A stretch of 64,000 nt of DNA from an uncultured Sulfitobacter sp. (GTDB lineage: Bacteria > Pseudomonadota > Alphaproteobacteria > Rhodobacterales > Rhodobacteraceae): positions 636,543 through 700,542 of the forward strand of contig NZ_CANMQD010000002.1 of the NCBI RefSeq assembly GCF_947499945.1. Direction: 5' to 3'. The notes beneath the pieces are model-generated. The model made no database searches, was not told where the DNA came from, and worked only from the letters and a program-made list of their open reading frames with translations. This document shows positions 1-9,019 of the stretch, piece after piece. The position numbers and the translations under genes are program-made. Each line of letters opens with the position of its first letter. Within the stretch, counting starts at the first letter, position 1.

Positions 1-833
1 TCATTTGCACCGCGAATGAGCGCAGGGGCATCGAGCCAGTCGAAGCGAATTTGCTCAAACGCTGGCAAAAAGTCATCTATATTTGCGGCGCGGCTATAGT
101 CCTCTTTGCGAAAGCTCTCAGCAGGATCAAATTGCAAATTGCAAATCCAGTTGATGGTGGCGAGGCCTGTGTCAGGGTCGGGAGGGGAAATTGGATATGT
201 GACAAAACGCAAGCCGTCATGCCCTATCAGCGCCATTGACGCACCAGACAGGAAGGGTTTTGCCTGCGTGATCCCGCGCCACAGCATGGCACCGCCCCAT
301 TGTGGTTCATCCTCAAGGGGCTGCATTTGGCGGCGGATCGCCGAGTGGATACCATCTGCACCGACAAGCACATCGCCTGTCACACTACGAGACTCGCCTG
401 CGCGGTTTTCCAAATGAAGGGTCGCAGCGCCTTTGGTATTGTCAAATCCTGTTGCGCGCCATCCTGTCTGCACCGCATCGGGCCCCGCACGCTGGATTAC
501 CTCTTCGTAAAGCAGCATATGCAAACGGCCACGATGGACCGAATAGGCAGGCCAGTCATAGCCCGCGTCAAGGCCGCGGGGCTCTGTCCAGACGTGCAAG
601 CCCCGCTTGGTATATAGGCCGTAGTCCTTGAGTGGGATGCCAACTTCGTCGAAGCGGTCCTTAAGGCCGAGGTCGAACAACTCGCGCACAGCAGAGGGTT
701 GTAAGTTGATTCCGACACCTAACGGGCGCATCTGGCTGGCCGCTTCATAAACCTGAAACGGGATGCCGACCTGATGACAGCTGAGCGCAAGCGCTAACCC
801 CGAAATACCGCCGCCTGCAATCAATACCGTCAT
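1..833 (-). CDS. FAD-dependent monooxygenase, C-terminus outside window
   Basis: The reading frame starts at an ATG on the minus strand at 833 and runs off the left edge, leaving about 277 residues. The N-terminus reads MTVLIAGGGISGLALALS, a Rossmann FAD-binding fold with GxGxxG-type glycines, followed by an ExxS/RPLGVGINL segment typical of group A flavoprotein aromatic hydroxylases. A VGADGIHSAIRR motif (the DG motif that contacts FAD and NAD(P)H) lies near residue 160. Such enzymes hydroxylate aromatic or heteroaromatic substrates using O2 and NAD(P)H; the substrate here cannot be named. It diverges from tamA across about 330 bp. Confidence 0.85.
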   Translation of the reverse strand, partial: MTVLIAGGGISGLALALSCHQVGIPFQVYEAASQMRPLGVGINLQPSAVRELFDLGLKDRFDEVGIPLKDYGLYTKRGLHVWTEPRGLDAGYDWPAYSVHRGRLHMLLYEEVIQRAGPDAVQTGWRATGFDNTKGAATLHLENRAGESRSVTGDVLVGADGIHSAIRRQMQPLEDEPQWGGAMLWRGITQAKPFLSGASMALIGHDGLRFVTYPISPPDPDTGLATINWICNLQFDPAESFRKEDYSRAANIDDFLPAFEQIRFDWLDAPALIRGAN

Positions 834-1167
834 ATGCGTGCCCCCGCGCAGTTATAGTTTTGTGTCACTGTTTGTGTTTACCCTGTCGACGGGTCGGGTC
901 AATGACAGCTTCTATAGACGCGCCAGCCTTATATTGTAGCAATCTGGAAAATCGGTGTGGAAACGCACTAAGTGATTCAGAGGCCGCCATCCCTTTCAAC
1001 CGTCCAGTCCTGCATGATCATTAAGTTGTGTGCGATGCGGAAGCCGTTTGCACGTAGGGGGTAAAAGCGGTTAAGCTAAAAGAAAAGCGCGTGTGTGAAA
1101 GCTGTTCTTTCAAGAGTACGGAACAAATCCGACCTTAGAGCAGTTTGTTATCTTTGAGGGTCCGAGT
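834..1167. other. Intergenic region between divergent monooxygenase and tamA
   Basis: This stretch of about 330 bp separates two divergent genes, so it should hold both promoters. I see no convincing open frame, hairpin with a T-run or strong palindrome. The only clear signal is the GAGGG just before the tamA GTG start. Confidence 0.5.
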
Positions 1168-2976
1168 GTGAAATCAATTGCTCTGATGAGAGTGCGGCGT
1201 GCTGCCGTGACTGCAGCTGTCCTTTGTTTGTCAACTTTTGCGGCGAATGCGGCTGAGGTCGACCTGAGGGGTGTCACAAATGATGATTTGCGTGATGCCT
1301 TGCGCGGCGGATCGCTGCTGGTTGAACAGACCCTTCTGGACGAAAACCAACCGTCCACTGCCGAAATTCTTGGTGCTGCACAGGCAGATTACAAACGTCT
1401 GCTGGCGATTTTGTATGACAATGGCCACTTCGGAGGCGTTATTCGGATTTCTGTGGACGGACGTGAGGCTGCGTCAATCCCGCAAGTAGATCCGCCCAGC
1501 AGTATTTCCCGCGTGCAGATTGATGTAGAGGCAGGACCAAAGTTCGCCTTTGGCAGAACGCGCATCGCTCCAATCGCACAAGGAACCACGCTGCCCGAAG
1601 GTTTTGCAGAAGGTCAAACGGCGAGCCTGAGTGTATTGAAAAATACAGTATCTGCCGGAATTTCCGGGTGGCGCGAGCAGGGGCATGCCAAGGCCGCTCT
1701 TACGCGTCAGGAGCTTTTGGCCGACCACCCCTCGCGCCGCATCCGTGCAGATCTAACGCTTGAGCCTGGACCGCGCCTGCGGTTTGGGCCGCTCGTGGTG
1801 GTGAACGAGAGCGATGTACGCCGCCAGCGTATTCTCGACATTGCAGGTCTGCCCGAGGGAGAAGTATTCTCACCAGAGGAAATCCGCCTCGCGACCGAAC
1901 GTCTACGGCGCACCGGTGCGTTCAGCGCGGTGGCCCTCTCTGAGGCCGAAGAGATCGGACCCGGTGACACCCTTGCCATCAACGCACAAACCACCGATGC
2001 CGCAAAGCGTCGGCTGGGTTTTGGTGCGGAAATCTCTACGCTTGAGGGTTTGACTGTGAGTGCGTTCTGGTTGCACCGTAATCTGCTCGGCGGGGCGGAG
2101 CGTCTGCGTCTGGACGCCGAAGTGAGCGGTATTGGCGGCAGTTCCGGCGGCACCGATTATACGTTGGGTGCGCGGTTCGAGCGGCCGGCAACGTTCAACG
2201 AGGACACTGACTTTTATGCTTTGGCGCTGCTAGAACAACTTGACGAAGTGTCATATTTCTCACGCCAATTCGATCTGGAGGCGGGGATTGAGCGGATCGC
2301 ATCGCTCGAGCGTACATACACCCTTGGTCTTGGTCTGCGCACGGCAAAGACGCGAGATGCCTTTGGTGAGAACAGCTATACCTTGCTGACACTGCCGCTC
2401 AGCGCAAAGTTTGATTATCGTGATGATCGCCTTGATGCCAAAAATGGGTATTATATCAAAGCGGATGTGACTCCTTTCGTGGCGATCTCGGGAGCGGATA
2501 ATGGCGTACGCAGCTTTGTCGACGCGCGCGGGTACAAAACTTTTGGCGCGGCGCGACCTGTAACACTTGCACTTCGGGGTCAGTTTGGCTCGGTCTACGG
2601 ACCAGACCTGTCCACAGCCCCTGCCGACTACCTCTTTTATTCAGGCGGCGGAGGCACCGTGCGCGGGCAGGAATATCAATCCCTTGGTGTACCTGTCGGG
2701 TCAGACCAGACAGGGGGGCGCAGTTTTGTAGGCCTCTCCGCCGAAGTGCGCGTGGGCATCACCGACAGCCTTGGCCTCGTAGGCTTTGCCGATGCGGGCT
2801 ACGTTGGTGAGGAGGAGTTTTATGACGGCTCAGGCACATGGCACTCAGGCGCAGGTTTGGGGCTGCGGTATAAGACTGCAATTGGCCCTATCCGCTTTGA
2901 CGTAGCGGTGCCCACATCGGGGCCCGAAACGGACGAGAATTTCCAAGTGTACATCGGTATAGGGCAGTCATTCTAA
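1168..2976 (+). CDS. tamA: TamA, outer-membrane Omp85-family protein
   Basis: The predicted 602-residue protein begins with a GTG start behind GAGGG and has a Sec signal peptide ending near residue 28 (AANA-AE). The first half reads as POTRA domains, and the second half is a 16-strand-type beta-barrel (surface antigen/D15 family) with FYSGGGGTVRGQEYQSLG-like motif (LFYSGGGGTVRGQEY) and a terminal phenylalanine (IGIGQSF), as expected for an outer-membrane barrel. TamA works with TamB to insert outer-membrane proteins and move lipids across the envelope. Its TAA stop overlaps the ATG of tamB by one base, so the two are translationally coupled. Confidence 0.93.
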   Translation: MKSIALMRVRRAAVTAAVLCLSTFAANAAEVDLRGVTNDDLRDALRGGSLLVEQTLLDENQPSTAEILGAAQADYKRLLAILYDNGHFGGVIRISVDGREAASIPQVDPPSSISRVQIDVEAGPKFAFGRTRIAPIAQGTTLPEGFAEGQTASLSVLKNTVSAGISGWREQGHAKAALTRQELLADHPSRRIRADLTLEPGPRLRFGPLVVVNESDVRRQRILDIAGLPEGEVFSPEEIRLATERLRRTGAFSAVALSEAEEIGPGDTLAINAQTTDAAKRRLGFGAEISTLEGLTVSAFWLHRNLLGGAERLRLDAEVSGIGGSSGGTDYTLGARFERPATFNEDTDFYALALLEQLDEVSYFSRQFDLEAGIERIASLERTYTLGLGLRTAKTRDAFGENSYTLLTLPLSAKFDYRDDRLDAKNGYYIKADVTPFVAISGADNGVRSFVDARGYKTFGAARPVTLALRGQFGSVYGPDLSTAPADYLFYSGGGGTVRGQEYQSLGVPVGSDQTGGRSFVGLSAEVRVGITDSLGLVGFADAGYVGEEEFYDGSGTWHSGAGLGLRYKTAIGPIRFDVAVPTSGPETDENFQVYIGIGQSF

Positions 2977-5900
2977 TGCGCATGATCCGTTTTGCATTGC
3001 TGGCGTTTTCTATTCTTTTCTCTGTTCCTGCCGCCGCGCAGGAGGAAGAGGATAAGGGGTTTCTGACCACCAAAATTCAAGAGCTGCTAAGCGGTGCAGG
3101 GCGCGATGTGAATATCGTAGGCTTTGCGGGTGCACTGAGCTCATCTGCGTCGTTCGAGCGTATGACGATCGCCGACGACGACGGCATCTGGCTCACCATG
3201 GAGGATGTTGTTCTTGACTGGAACCGCTCTGCGCTGTTGCGGGGGCGACTGGAGGTGCAAGAACTCAGTGCGCAGCGCATTGACGTTGCACGTCTTCCTG
3301 CAGGAGAAGAAGACAAGCTGCCTGACGCAGAGGCGAAACCTTTCACGTTCCCCAAATTGCCCGATCTGCCTGTTTCAATCGATATCAATACTCTCAATGT
3401 CGCACAACTGACGCTCGGCGAGACGCTCGTCGGTCAAACGGTTGCCTTGCAGATGACGGCAAGTGCCCGACTGAATGATGAAGGGCTCGACGTGGCGTTC
3501 GAGGCGAACCGGACAGACGGAAAACGGGGCGTTTTTGATCTCAAAACAACCCTGTCGCGTGAGCAGGACATGCTCAGCACTTTGCTCACTCTGAGTGAGG
3601 AGGAGGGTGGCATTGTTTCTGCATTACTCAACATTCCCGACAATCCGTCCGTTGACATGACCGTAAGAACGAGCGGCCAACTGAGCGATTTGCTGACTGA
3701 ACTCAAGCTCGATACCAATGGTGAAGAGCGTCTTGCGGGTGAGGTACAGCTCATCACGCAAGGGCGGACCTCGGATCCAGATCGCCGCGTTCTTGCGACC
3801 ATAGGCGGCGATATCACCGCTGTCATTCTGCCTGAATACCAAGATTTTTTCGGCCCCAAAGTCAGCCTTCAGGCCGATGCCCTGATCGAAGCAAGCGGTG
3901 CGATTGCCGTGGATACTTTTGATTTGAAAGCGGCGTCTGTGGACCTCACGGGGCAAGTACGCCTCTCCAATGAGAAGTGGCCCGAGTTCATCGACATTGA
4001 AGGCACTGTTGCACGTGCGGATGGAGAAGCGGTTTTGGTTCCAGGAGGGGGCGGTAGCACCACAGTGGAGCGCATTGCGCTGAACGTGGATTACAACCTG
4101 CAAGACGGTGACGCCTATGAGGCTGTGTTCGATATAACGGGATTAAAGACCGATGCAGCCTCGGTGGCACAGACAACATTACGCTCAACAGGGACCATCA
4201 CAGGTGCGGAAGGGAACATAGGGCAACTGCGCGGCACAGTCCAATTTGCAGCGGATGGACTAGCGCTGTTGGATGCAGCATTGGCAGAAGCTGTGGGTCA
4301 AGAGATAAGAGGCACGACCGAGATCAACTTTATCGAGGGGCAGCCCTTCCGCATCAGCAATCTCGATCTAAACGGGAGCGACTATAGCTTGAAAGGCAAC
4401 GTCGCATTTGACGGCGTAGGTGAAGGTCTTGAGACAGCTCTGGATGCCACCCTTGCAGCGACAGATATTAGTCGCTTTTCTGCCCTTGCAGGGCGTGAAC
4501 TTGACGGCGCAACCGCCCTGACGCTGAGCGGTACAGTGACACCCCTTAGTGGCGCGTTTAATTTGAAAGCGTCGGGTACGGCGGATGACATCAAGACAGG
4601 CATCACCCAAGCCGACGCTCTTCTGTCAGGGCGGACCGACCTTCAGATGACCGCAATCCGCAACGAAAACGGTACCTTTCTGCGTGGTCTTGAGCTGAAC
4701 AATGCTGCGATGCTGTTTACAGGCTCGGCTGAACTGGCCTCGTCCTCCAGCCGCGTCGATGCGGACATCGTATTGCGTGATATCGCGACTGTTCTGCCGC
4801 AGTACGAAGGGCGCGTGACGCTCAAGGGAACTGCGATCCAAAACGCTGCCGGCTGGCGTGTGGATGTAGATGGCGATGGTCCTTACGACGTCGCTTTGCG
4901 CGTTGACGGTTTGGCCACTGGACCAGATGCAGAGCTGGCGTTTACTGCTTCTGTGCCTGAGCTCTCGAACTTTGCAGAGGGTGTCCAAGGGCCGCTGGAT
5001 GCGGAAGGCACGCTGCGGCAAACGCTTCAGGGCTGGCTTCTGCAGACTGATGCCTCCGGTCCTTATGACGCTTCTGCGCGGCTAAACGGACTTGTTACTC
5101 CCACGCTCGACCTTGGCTTTGATGTGTCGATGCCCGAAATTTCTGTGATTGCTCCGCAAGTAAATGGACCTGTTAGCGCTACGGGCCGCTTGCGCCAGAC
5201 AGAAACGGGTTTCGAGATTTTGACGGATGCCTCTGGCCCTTATGATGCTGATGTGTCGGTTAAAGGTGCGCTGACTCCCGCGATTGACGTGATGTTTGAT
5301 TTGTCGCTTCCCAACGTGCGGCCTTTGGCGCCCCAAGTGAACGGCCCTCTGAGGGCAACGGGGCAGTTGCGCCAGACCGACCGTGGCTTTGTCATAAACA
5401 CAACAGCGAATGGCCCCTACGGTGCACGTGCCGTTGTCGAAGGACTGGCCACTGGTCCTGATATGGCCCTCGATTTCAATGTGTCAGTTCCCAATGTGGC
5501 GCCACTCGCCCCCGGTGTGAACGGGCCCTTTTCGGCCACAGGTAACCTGCGCCAGACCCTCAATGGATTAGCGGTCGATACGAATGCGAGTGGTCCCTAC
5601 AGCAGCCGTGCGACGCTGAGCGGTGTTGTGTCAGGACCGGATGCGGCCGTGGATTTTAATGTTTCCTTGCCGAATATGGCTGCCATTGTTCCAAAATTGA
5701 ACGGCCCCTTGAATGTGAACGGAAATGCCGCGATGACCCCATCGGGATGGCAGATTGAGACGTCGGCCCAAGGGCCAGCGGGGACGCAGGCGCAGGTTGC
5801 AGGGTTGGTCGGGAATGATGGACAACTCAACCTTGATATTAACGGGAATGTACCGCTTGGTCTGTCTGGACCATTCATTGCCCCGCGGAGTTTGCAAGGT

Positions 5901-7130
5901 CAGGCGCGGTTCGATCTGGCGCTGAATGGTCCGGCGGAGCTTGGCTCACTTAGCGGTACAATACAGACCTCAGATGCGACGCTCACCGCGCCGAATTTGC
6001 GCGTGGCGCTTGAGGGAATCAACGCTGACATCGCACTTGCCAACAGCCGTGCCGCGATTGACGTCACTGCCAGTGCGAGTGGCGGCGGCACACTGGCAGT
6101 GAACGGTGATGTCAGCCTTATTGGTGATCTGCCTGCTGATTTGGCCATAACCCTTAACGAAGTGGTTTTGATCGATCCGCGCCTCTACCGCACCTCGCTT
6201 TCGGGGGCGCTGCGTGTGGCTGGCCCCCTGTCAGGCGGCGCGAGGATTGCGGGAAACGTGACCATTGGTGAGACATTTGTTACCGTCCCGTCCACTGGAC
6301 TGACGAGCATCGGGGATATCCCGCCAATCACCCATGTGGGTGCCAGTGCTGCCAATCTGGAAACCCGTCGCCGTGCGGGTCTATTGGAGGAGGGCGCAGC
6401 TACCGACCCTGCACAAAGCGGCAGCAGCGGTCCGGGTTTTGGCCTTAACGTGACGCTCGATGCGCCGGGTCGCATCTTTGTGCGCGGTCGTGGTTTGGAT
6501 GCAGAGCTAGGTGGGCGGCTGCAAATCACCGGAACGACCAATAACATCATCTCCGCAGGCCGGTTTGATCTTGCGCGGGGCCGTTTGGATATCTTGGGGA
6601 AACGCTTTGATCTCTCCGAAGGCTCGGCGCGGTTTCAGGGTAGCCTGATCCCCTTCATCCGCTTCGTCACAACGACCTCGACACCAACAGGCACCGCCAG
6701 CATAATCGTCGAAGGACCCGCTGATGCGCCCGAAGTCTCGTTCGAGAGTTCTCCTGCAGGACCCCAAGACGAAGTATTGGCCCAACTCCTGTTTGGCCGT
6801 AACCTGTCCGAGATATCAGCCTTTCAGGCGTTGCAATTGGCCAATGCAGTGGCAACTCTCGCAGGGCGAGGAGGTAACGGTGTGGTGGGCAACCTGCGCG
6901 ACCGCTTTGGCCTTGATGATTTGGATGTGACTACAACAGACAGCGGTGAAACGGCTCTACGGGTAGGCAAGTATCTAACTGATAACGTCTATACAGACGT
7001 GACAGCAGCATCCGACGGCACGGGTGAAGTGTCGCTAAACATCGACATCACACCAAATCTCAAAGGCAAGGCTACGCTCGGATCTGACGGAAATTCATCG
7101 CTCGGGTTATTCTTTGAGAAGGATTACTGA
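2976..7130 (+). CDS. tamB: TamB, translocation and assembly module (DUF490)
   Basis: The 1384-residue protein has an N-terminal signal or anchor (residues 1-21), a long beta-rich middle and a conserved C-terminal DUF490 domain ending in GLFFEKDY. It lies immediately downstream of tamA with overlapping stop and start, the usual partner order. TamB proteins form a long hydrophobic-grooved rod across the periplasm linking the inner membrane to TamA. Residues about 635-935 consist of a tandem repeat of 59-60 residues, each beginning GPY and containing NGP and LRQT. The stop lies only 6 bp from the end of the convergent flavin reductase gene. Confidence 0.93.
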   Translation: MRMIRFALLAFSILFSVPAAAQEEEDKGFLTTKIQELLSGAGRDVNIVGFAGALSSSASFERMTIADDDGIWLTMEDVVLDWNRSALLRGRLEVQELSAQRIDVARLPAGEEDKLPDAEAKPFTFPKLPDLPVSIDINTLNVAQLTLGETLVGQTVALQMTASARLNDEGLDVAFEANRTDGKRGVFDLKTTLSREQDMLSTLLTLSEEEGGIVSALLNIPDNPSVDMTVRTSGQLSDLLTELKLDTNGEERLAGEVQLITQGRTSDPDRRVLATIGGDITAVILPEYQDFFGPKVSLQADALIEASGAIAVDTFDLKAASVDLTGQVRLSNEKWPEFIDIEGTVARADGEAVLVPGGGGSTTVERIALNVDYNLQDGDAYEAVFDITGLKTDAASVAQTTLRSTGTITGAEGNIGQLRGTVQFAADGLALLDAALAEAVGQEIRGTTEINFIEGQPFRISNLDLNGSDYSLKGNVAFDGVGEGLETALDATLAATDISRFSALAGRELDGATALTLSGTVTPLSGAFNLKASGTADDIKTGITQADALLSGRTDLQMTAIRNENGTFLRGLELNNAAMLFTGSAELASSSSRVDADIVLRDIATVLPQYEGRVTLKGTAIQNAAGWRVDVDGDGPYDVALRVDGLATGPDAELAFTASVPELSNFAEGVQGPLDAEGTLRQTLQGWLLQTDASGPYDASARLNGLVTPTLDLGFDVSMPEISVIAPQVNGPVSATGRLRQTETGFEILTDASGPYDADVSVKGALTPAIDVMFDLSLPNVRPLAPQVNGPLRATGQLRQTDRGFVINTTANGPYGARAVVEGLATGPDMALDFNVSVPNVAPLAPGVNGPFSATGNLRQTLNGLAVDTNASGPYSSRATLSGVVSGPDAAVDFNVSLPNMAAIVPKLNGPLNVNGNAAMTPSGWQIETSAQGPAGTQAQVAGLVGNDGQLNLDINGNVPLGLSGPFIAPRSLQGQARFDLALNGPAELGSLSGTIQTSDATLTAPNLRVALEGINADIALANSRAAIDVTASASGGGTLAVNGDVSLIGDLPADLAITLNEVVLIDPRLYRTSLSGALRVAGPLSGGARIAGNVTIGETFVTVPSTGLTSIGDIPPITHVGASAANLETRRRAGLLEEGAATDPAQSGSSGPGFGLNVTLDAPGRIFVRGRGLDAELGGRLQITGTTNNIISAGRFDLARGRLDILGKRFDLSEGSARFQGSLIPFIRFVTTTSTPTGTASIIVEGPADAPEVSFESSPAGPQDEVLAQLLFGRNLSEISAFQALQLANAVATLAGRGGNGVVGNLRDRFGLDDLDVTTTDSGETALRVGKYLTDNVYTDVTAASDGTGEVSLNIDITPNLKGKATLGSDGNSSLGLFFEKDY
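4878..5771 (+). repeat. Intragenic tandem repeat in tamB, five units of 177-180 bp
   Basis: Units begin with a GPY codon triplet at 4878, 5058, 5235, 5412 and 5592, with a degenerate sixth start (GPAG) at 5772. Each unit encodes a GPY start, a central xxP-exxx-aPqVNGP stretch and a LRQT element. Unit lengths are 180, 177, 177, 180 and 180 bp, so the frame is kept. The spacing was read directly from the sequence; the function, probably setting the length of the TamB rod, is inferred. Confidence 0.9.
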
Positions 7131-7136
7131 GAACTA

Positions 7137-7637
7137 TTAAGGGGCTGGTTTAAACCTGCCAAAACCACCGCGTTTGAACAGCAGGCCGTCGCGTTCTTCG
7201 GGTTGGATTGCGGCGGTGGTGATCCGCCCCAGAATAATCGAGTGGTCTCCGGCAAGGTGCACCGCATAGGTGTCGCAATGAAACGTAGCGAGACAGCCGT
7301 GTAGCGTAGGCGCACCATTTGGCCCTACATCATAAGCATAAGGGCTGAAGTCATGTCCTTGTGCCGCGAAATGCATCGCCACATCTGTCTGCTCAGCACT
7401 CAGAACATGGATGCAGAAGGCAGCAGCATTGGCAAACGGATCATGCCGTTTCGAGCTGCGCGCGGCCGACCATAAAACCAGAGGTGGATCAAGGGAGACT
7501 GACGAAAAGGAGTTCGCCGTCATGCCCAATGGACCTGCATCGGTTTGGGCCGTGATCAAAGCTACACCTGTCCCGAACTGACCCAACGCGCGGCGCAGGT
7601 CGGTGGTGCGGGTCGGGTCTGGTACAAAGCGGTGCAT
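7137..7637 (-). CDS. Flavin reductase family protein (FMN-binding split barrel)
   Basis: The 166-residue protein starting MHRFVPDPTRTTDLRR has the family pattern ALGQFGTGVALITA, GMTANSFSSVSLDPPLVLW and FCIHVLSAEQ, then DHSIILGRI near the end. These are hallmarks of the HpaC/flavin reductase-like FMN-binding domain, which reduces FMN or FAD with NAD(P)H to feed two-component monooxygenases. The ATG at 7637 is preceded by GGAG at a spacing of 7; an upstream in-frame ATG at 7649 has no such site. The gene is convergent with tamB, with 6 bp between stops. No partner oxygenase is adjacent. Confidence 0.9.
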   Translation of the reverse strand: MHRFVPDPTRTTDLRRALGQFGTGVALITAQTDAGPLGMTANSFSSVSLDPPLVLWSAARSSKRHDPFANAAAFCIHVLSAEQTDVAMHFAAQGHDFSPYAYDVGPNGAPTLHGCLATFHCDTYAVHLAGDHSIILGRITTAAIQPEERDGLLFKRGGFGRFKPAP

Positions 7638-7774
7638 GTTAGTCTCCATATGCGGCAGCGGTGTCACGCGGGCCAATGTTTGTCCAGTGCGCCGACAGCG
7701 CGGACGAACCTTTGTGTAATGCACGAGACTGCTCTGTCACAGTCAGATAGCGCCGCATATGGAAAGGAAAGGCG

Positions 7775-8284
7775 TCAGATGTTTCTATTGTGTGTCAGTG
7801 CAAATACACCGGAAAGGGCAAGCAGGAAAGCAGCTGCAGATGCAATGGTGCGAGTCTGGTTCCAGAACTGCCACGTGGGGGAATATGCGCTCCAAATCTC
7901 GCCCGCTTGTGCCATATCATCCGGTACATTCAGGGCACCTAATGCCTCATTCATTGGCACGTTAATGAATACGGTGAGCAAAAGGCCGCCCCCGAAATAG
8001 GTAAGTGCACTGAACCCGAACAGGGAAGCACTTCTTCCAAAACCGCCATGCCACAAAGCCACAGCTGCGGCGGCCAGTAGAATAGGAGTGCCAAAGAATG
8101 CGGGCGCAAATACCGCGTTTCGAACAGAAGTGTTCATTGCCTGCATCGCTTCGATTGCGACGCGTGGATCGGTGGAGTCCAGCCCCCACATGGTTGAGCA
8201 TGTCCAAGCATAGAAAAAGCCGAAGATTGCTGCGCTGGATAACATAGAGGTGAAAATAAGTAGACGGGTAAATTTATTTGGCAT
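7775..8284 (-). CDS. DUF1772 (anthrone oxygenase-like) membrane protein
   Basis: The 169-residue protein starts MPNKFTRLLIF and has four predicted membrane segments, near residues 6-27, 58-80, 85-108 and 145-165. The INVPMNEALG motif after the third segment is typical of DUF1772, whose members include fungal anthrone oxygenases; bacterial members are mostly uncharacterised. It diverges from the TetR gene across 92 bp that hold matching inverted repeats, so it is probably the regulator's target. The frame extends upstream of this ATG, but that extension would run through the operator region and is unlikely to be used. Confidence 0.8.
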   Translation of the reverse strand: MPNKFTRLLIFTSMLSSAAIFGFFYAWTCSTMWGLDSTDPRVAIEAMQAMNTSVRNAVFAPAFFGTPILLAAAAVALWHGGFGRSASLFGFSALTYFGGGLLLTVFINVPMNEALGALNVPDDMAQAGEIWSAYSPTWQFWNQTRTIASAAAFLLALSGVFALTHNRNI

Positions 8285-8299
8285 CTTTGCCTCCCATAA

Positions 8300-8346
8300 C
8301 CGTACATTAGTGTACACATTGCAAGTATCTGTAACTATGTGTACGG
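8300..8346. promoter_or_regulatory. Candidate TetR operator (GTACA/TGTAC repeats)
   Basis: The divergent region has a short palindrome, GTACA-ttag-TGTAC (8302-8315), and a wider inverted pair, CCGTACA (8300-8306) with TGTACGG (8340-8346). The elements lie between the two start codons, the usual place for autoregulation by a TetR protein. The repeat is seen in the sequence; binding is inferred. Confidence 0.6.
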
Positions 8347-8376
8347 TTTTTATCAAGATATATTTTGAGGAAAACC

Positions 8377-8961
8377 ATGCGGGAAGAAACCAGACAGCGC
8401 CGCCATACTGCGATCGCCGCAGCGGCATATGAACTTTTGGCGCAAAAGGGTTATGACGGCGCCTCAATGCTGAGCATTGCCAAAGCGGCCAAAGCTTCAA
8501 ACGAGACGCTCTATAAATGGTACGGGGATAAACAGGGGCTATTTCAGGCATTGGTACGCGACAATGCAGCGCAAACAGAGCAGGTGTTGAAAGAAGCGAT
8601 TGAGGGTGACACCGACCCGATGAAAAGCCTGCAAGAGATCGCACCGCTGTTCTTGGGCATGTTACTGGGGGATCGCGCTGTGCTGCTTAACCGCGCTGCT
8701 GCGGCTGAGCCTTCGGGCGAATTGGGTTCTGCTTTGTCAGCAGGCGGTCGTGAAATCGTGCAACCTCTATTCGGCAATTTGATCGCACAGGCGACAGGAA
8801 CTCAGGGCGCACAGGCTGCGCAGCTGACGGCGCATTTTCTGGGGCTACTGGTGGGCGATTTACAGATCAAGAGGGTGATCGGAGTTCAGAATGCCCTGAC
8901 CAAAAGCGAAATCGACACGCAGGCTAGTACTGCGCTGCTTGCCTTTGCCAAATTGGTCTAG
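8377..8961 (+). CDS. TetR/AcrR family transcriptional regulator
   Basis: The 194-residue protein has an N-terminal helix-turn-helix: AAYELLAQKGYDGASMLSIA followed by KAAKASNETLYKWYGDKQGL, the classical TetR pattern. The C-terminal half is a variable ligand-binding and dimerisation domain. I chose the ATG at 8377, with GAGG a few bases upstream; an in-frame TTG at 8365 is possible but overlaps that site. It diverges from the DUF1772 gene and probably represses it and itself through the palindromes between them. The ligand is unknown. Confidence 0.9.
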   Translation: MREETRQRRHTAIAAAAYELLAQKGYDGASMLSIAKAAKASNETLYKWYGDKQGLFQALVRDNAAQTEQVLKEAIEGDTDPMKSLQEIAPLFLGMLLGDRAVLLNRAAAAEPSGELGSALSAGGREIVQPLFGNLIAQATGTQGAQAAQLTAHFLGLLVGDLQIKRVIGVQNALTKSEIDTQASTALLAFAKLV

Positions 8962-8972
8962 ATCAAACAAGA

Positions 8973-8997
8973 GCGGGCGCCCCAAAGGGACGCCCGC
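8973..8997. terminator. Bidirectional hairpin between TetR gene and acs
   Basis: GCGGGCG pairs with CGCCCGC, and inner CCC pairs with GGG around an AAA loop, with one C-A mismatch. It lies in the 58 bp between two convergent genes and can serve both. There is no strong T-run on either side. Confidence 0.7.
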
Positions 8998-9019
8998 GCA
9001 GATCGTAACTTACAGTCAA

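Noticed and set aside
1707..2153. Long minus-strand frame inside tamA
   Set aside because: Opposite-strand shadow of a well-supported gene, with arginine/serine-rich composition typical of such shadows.
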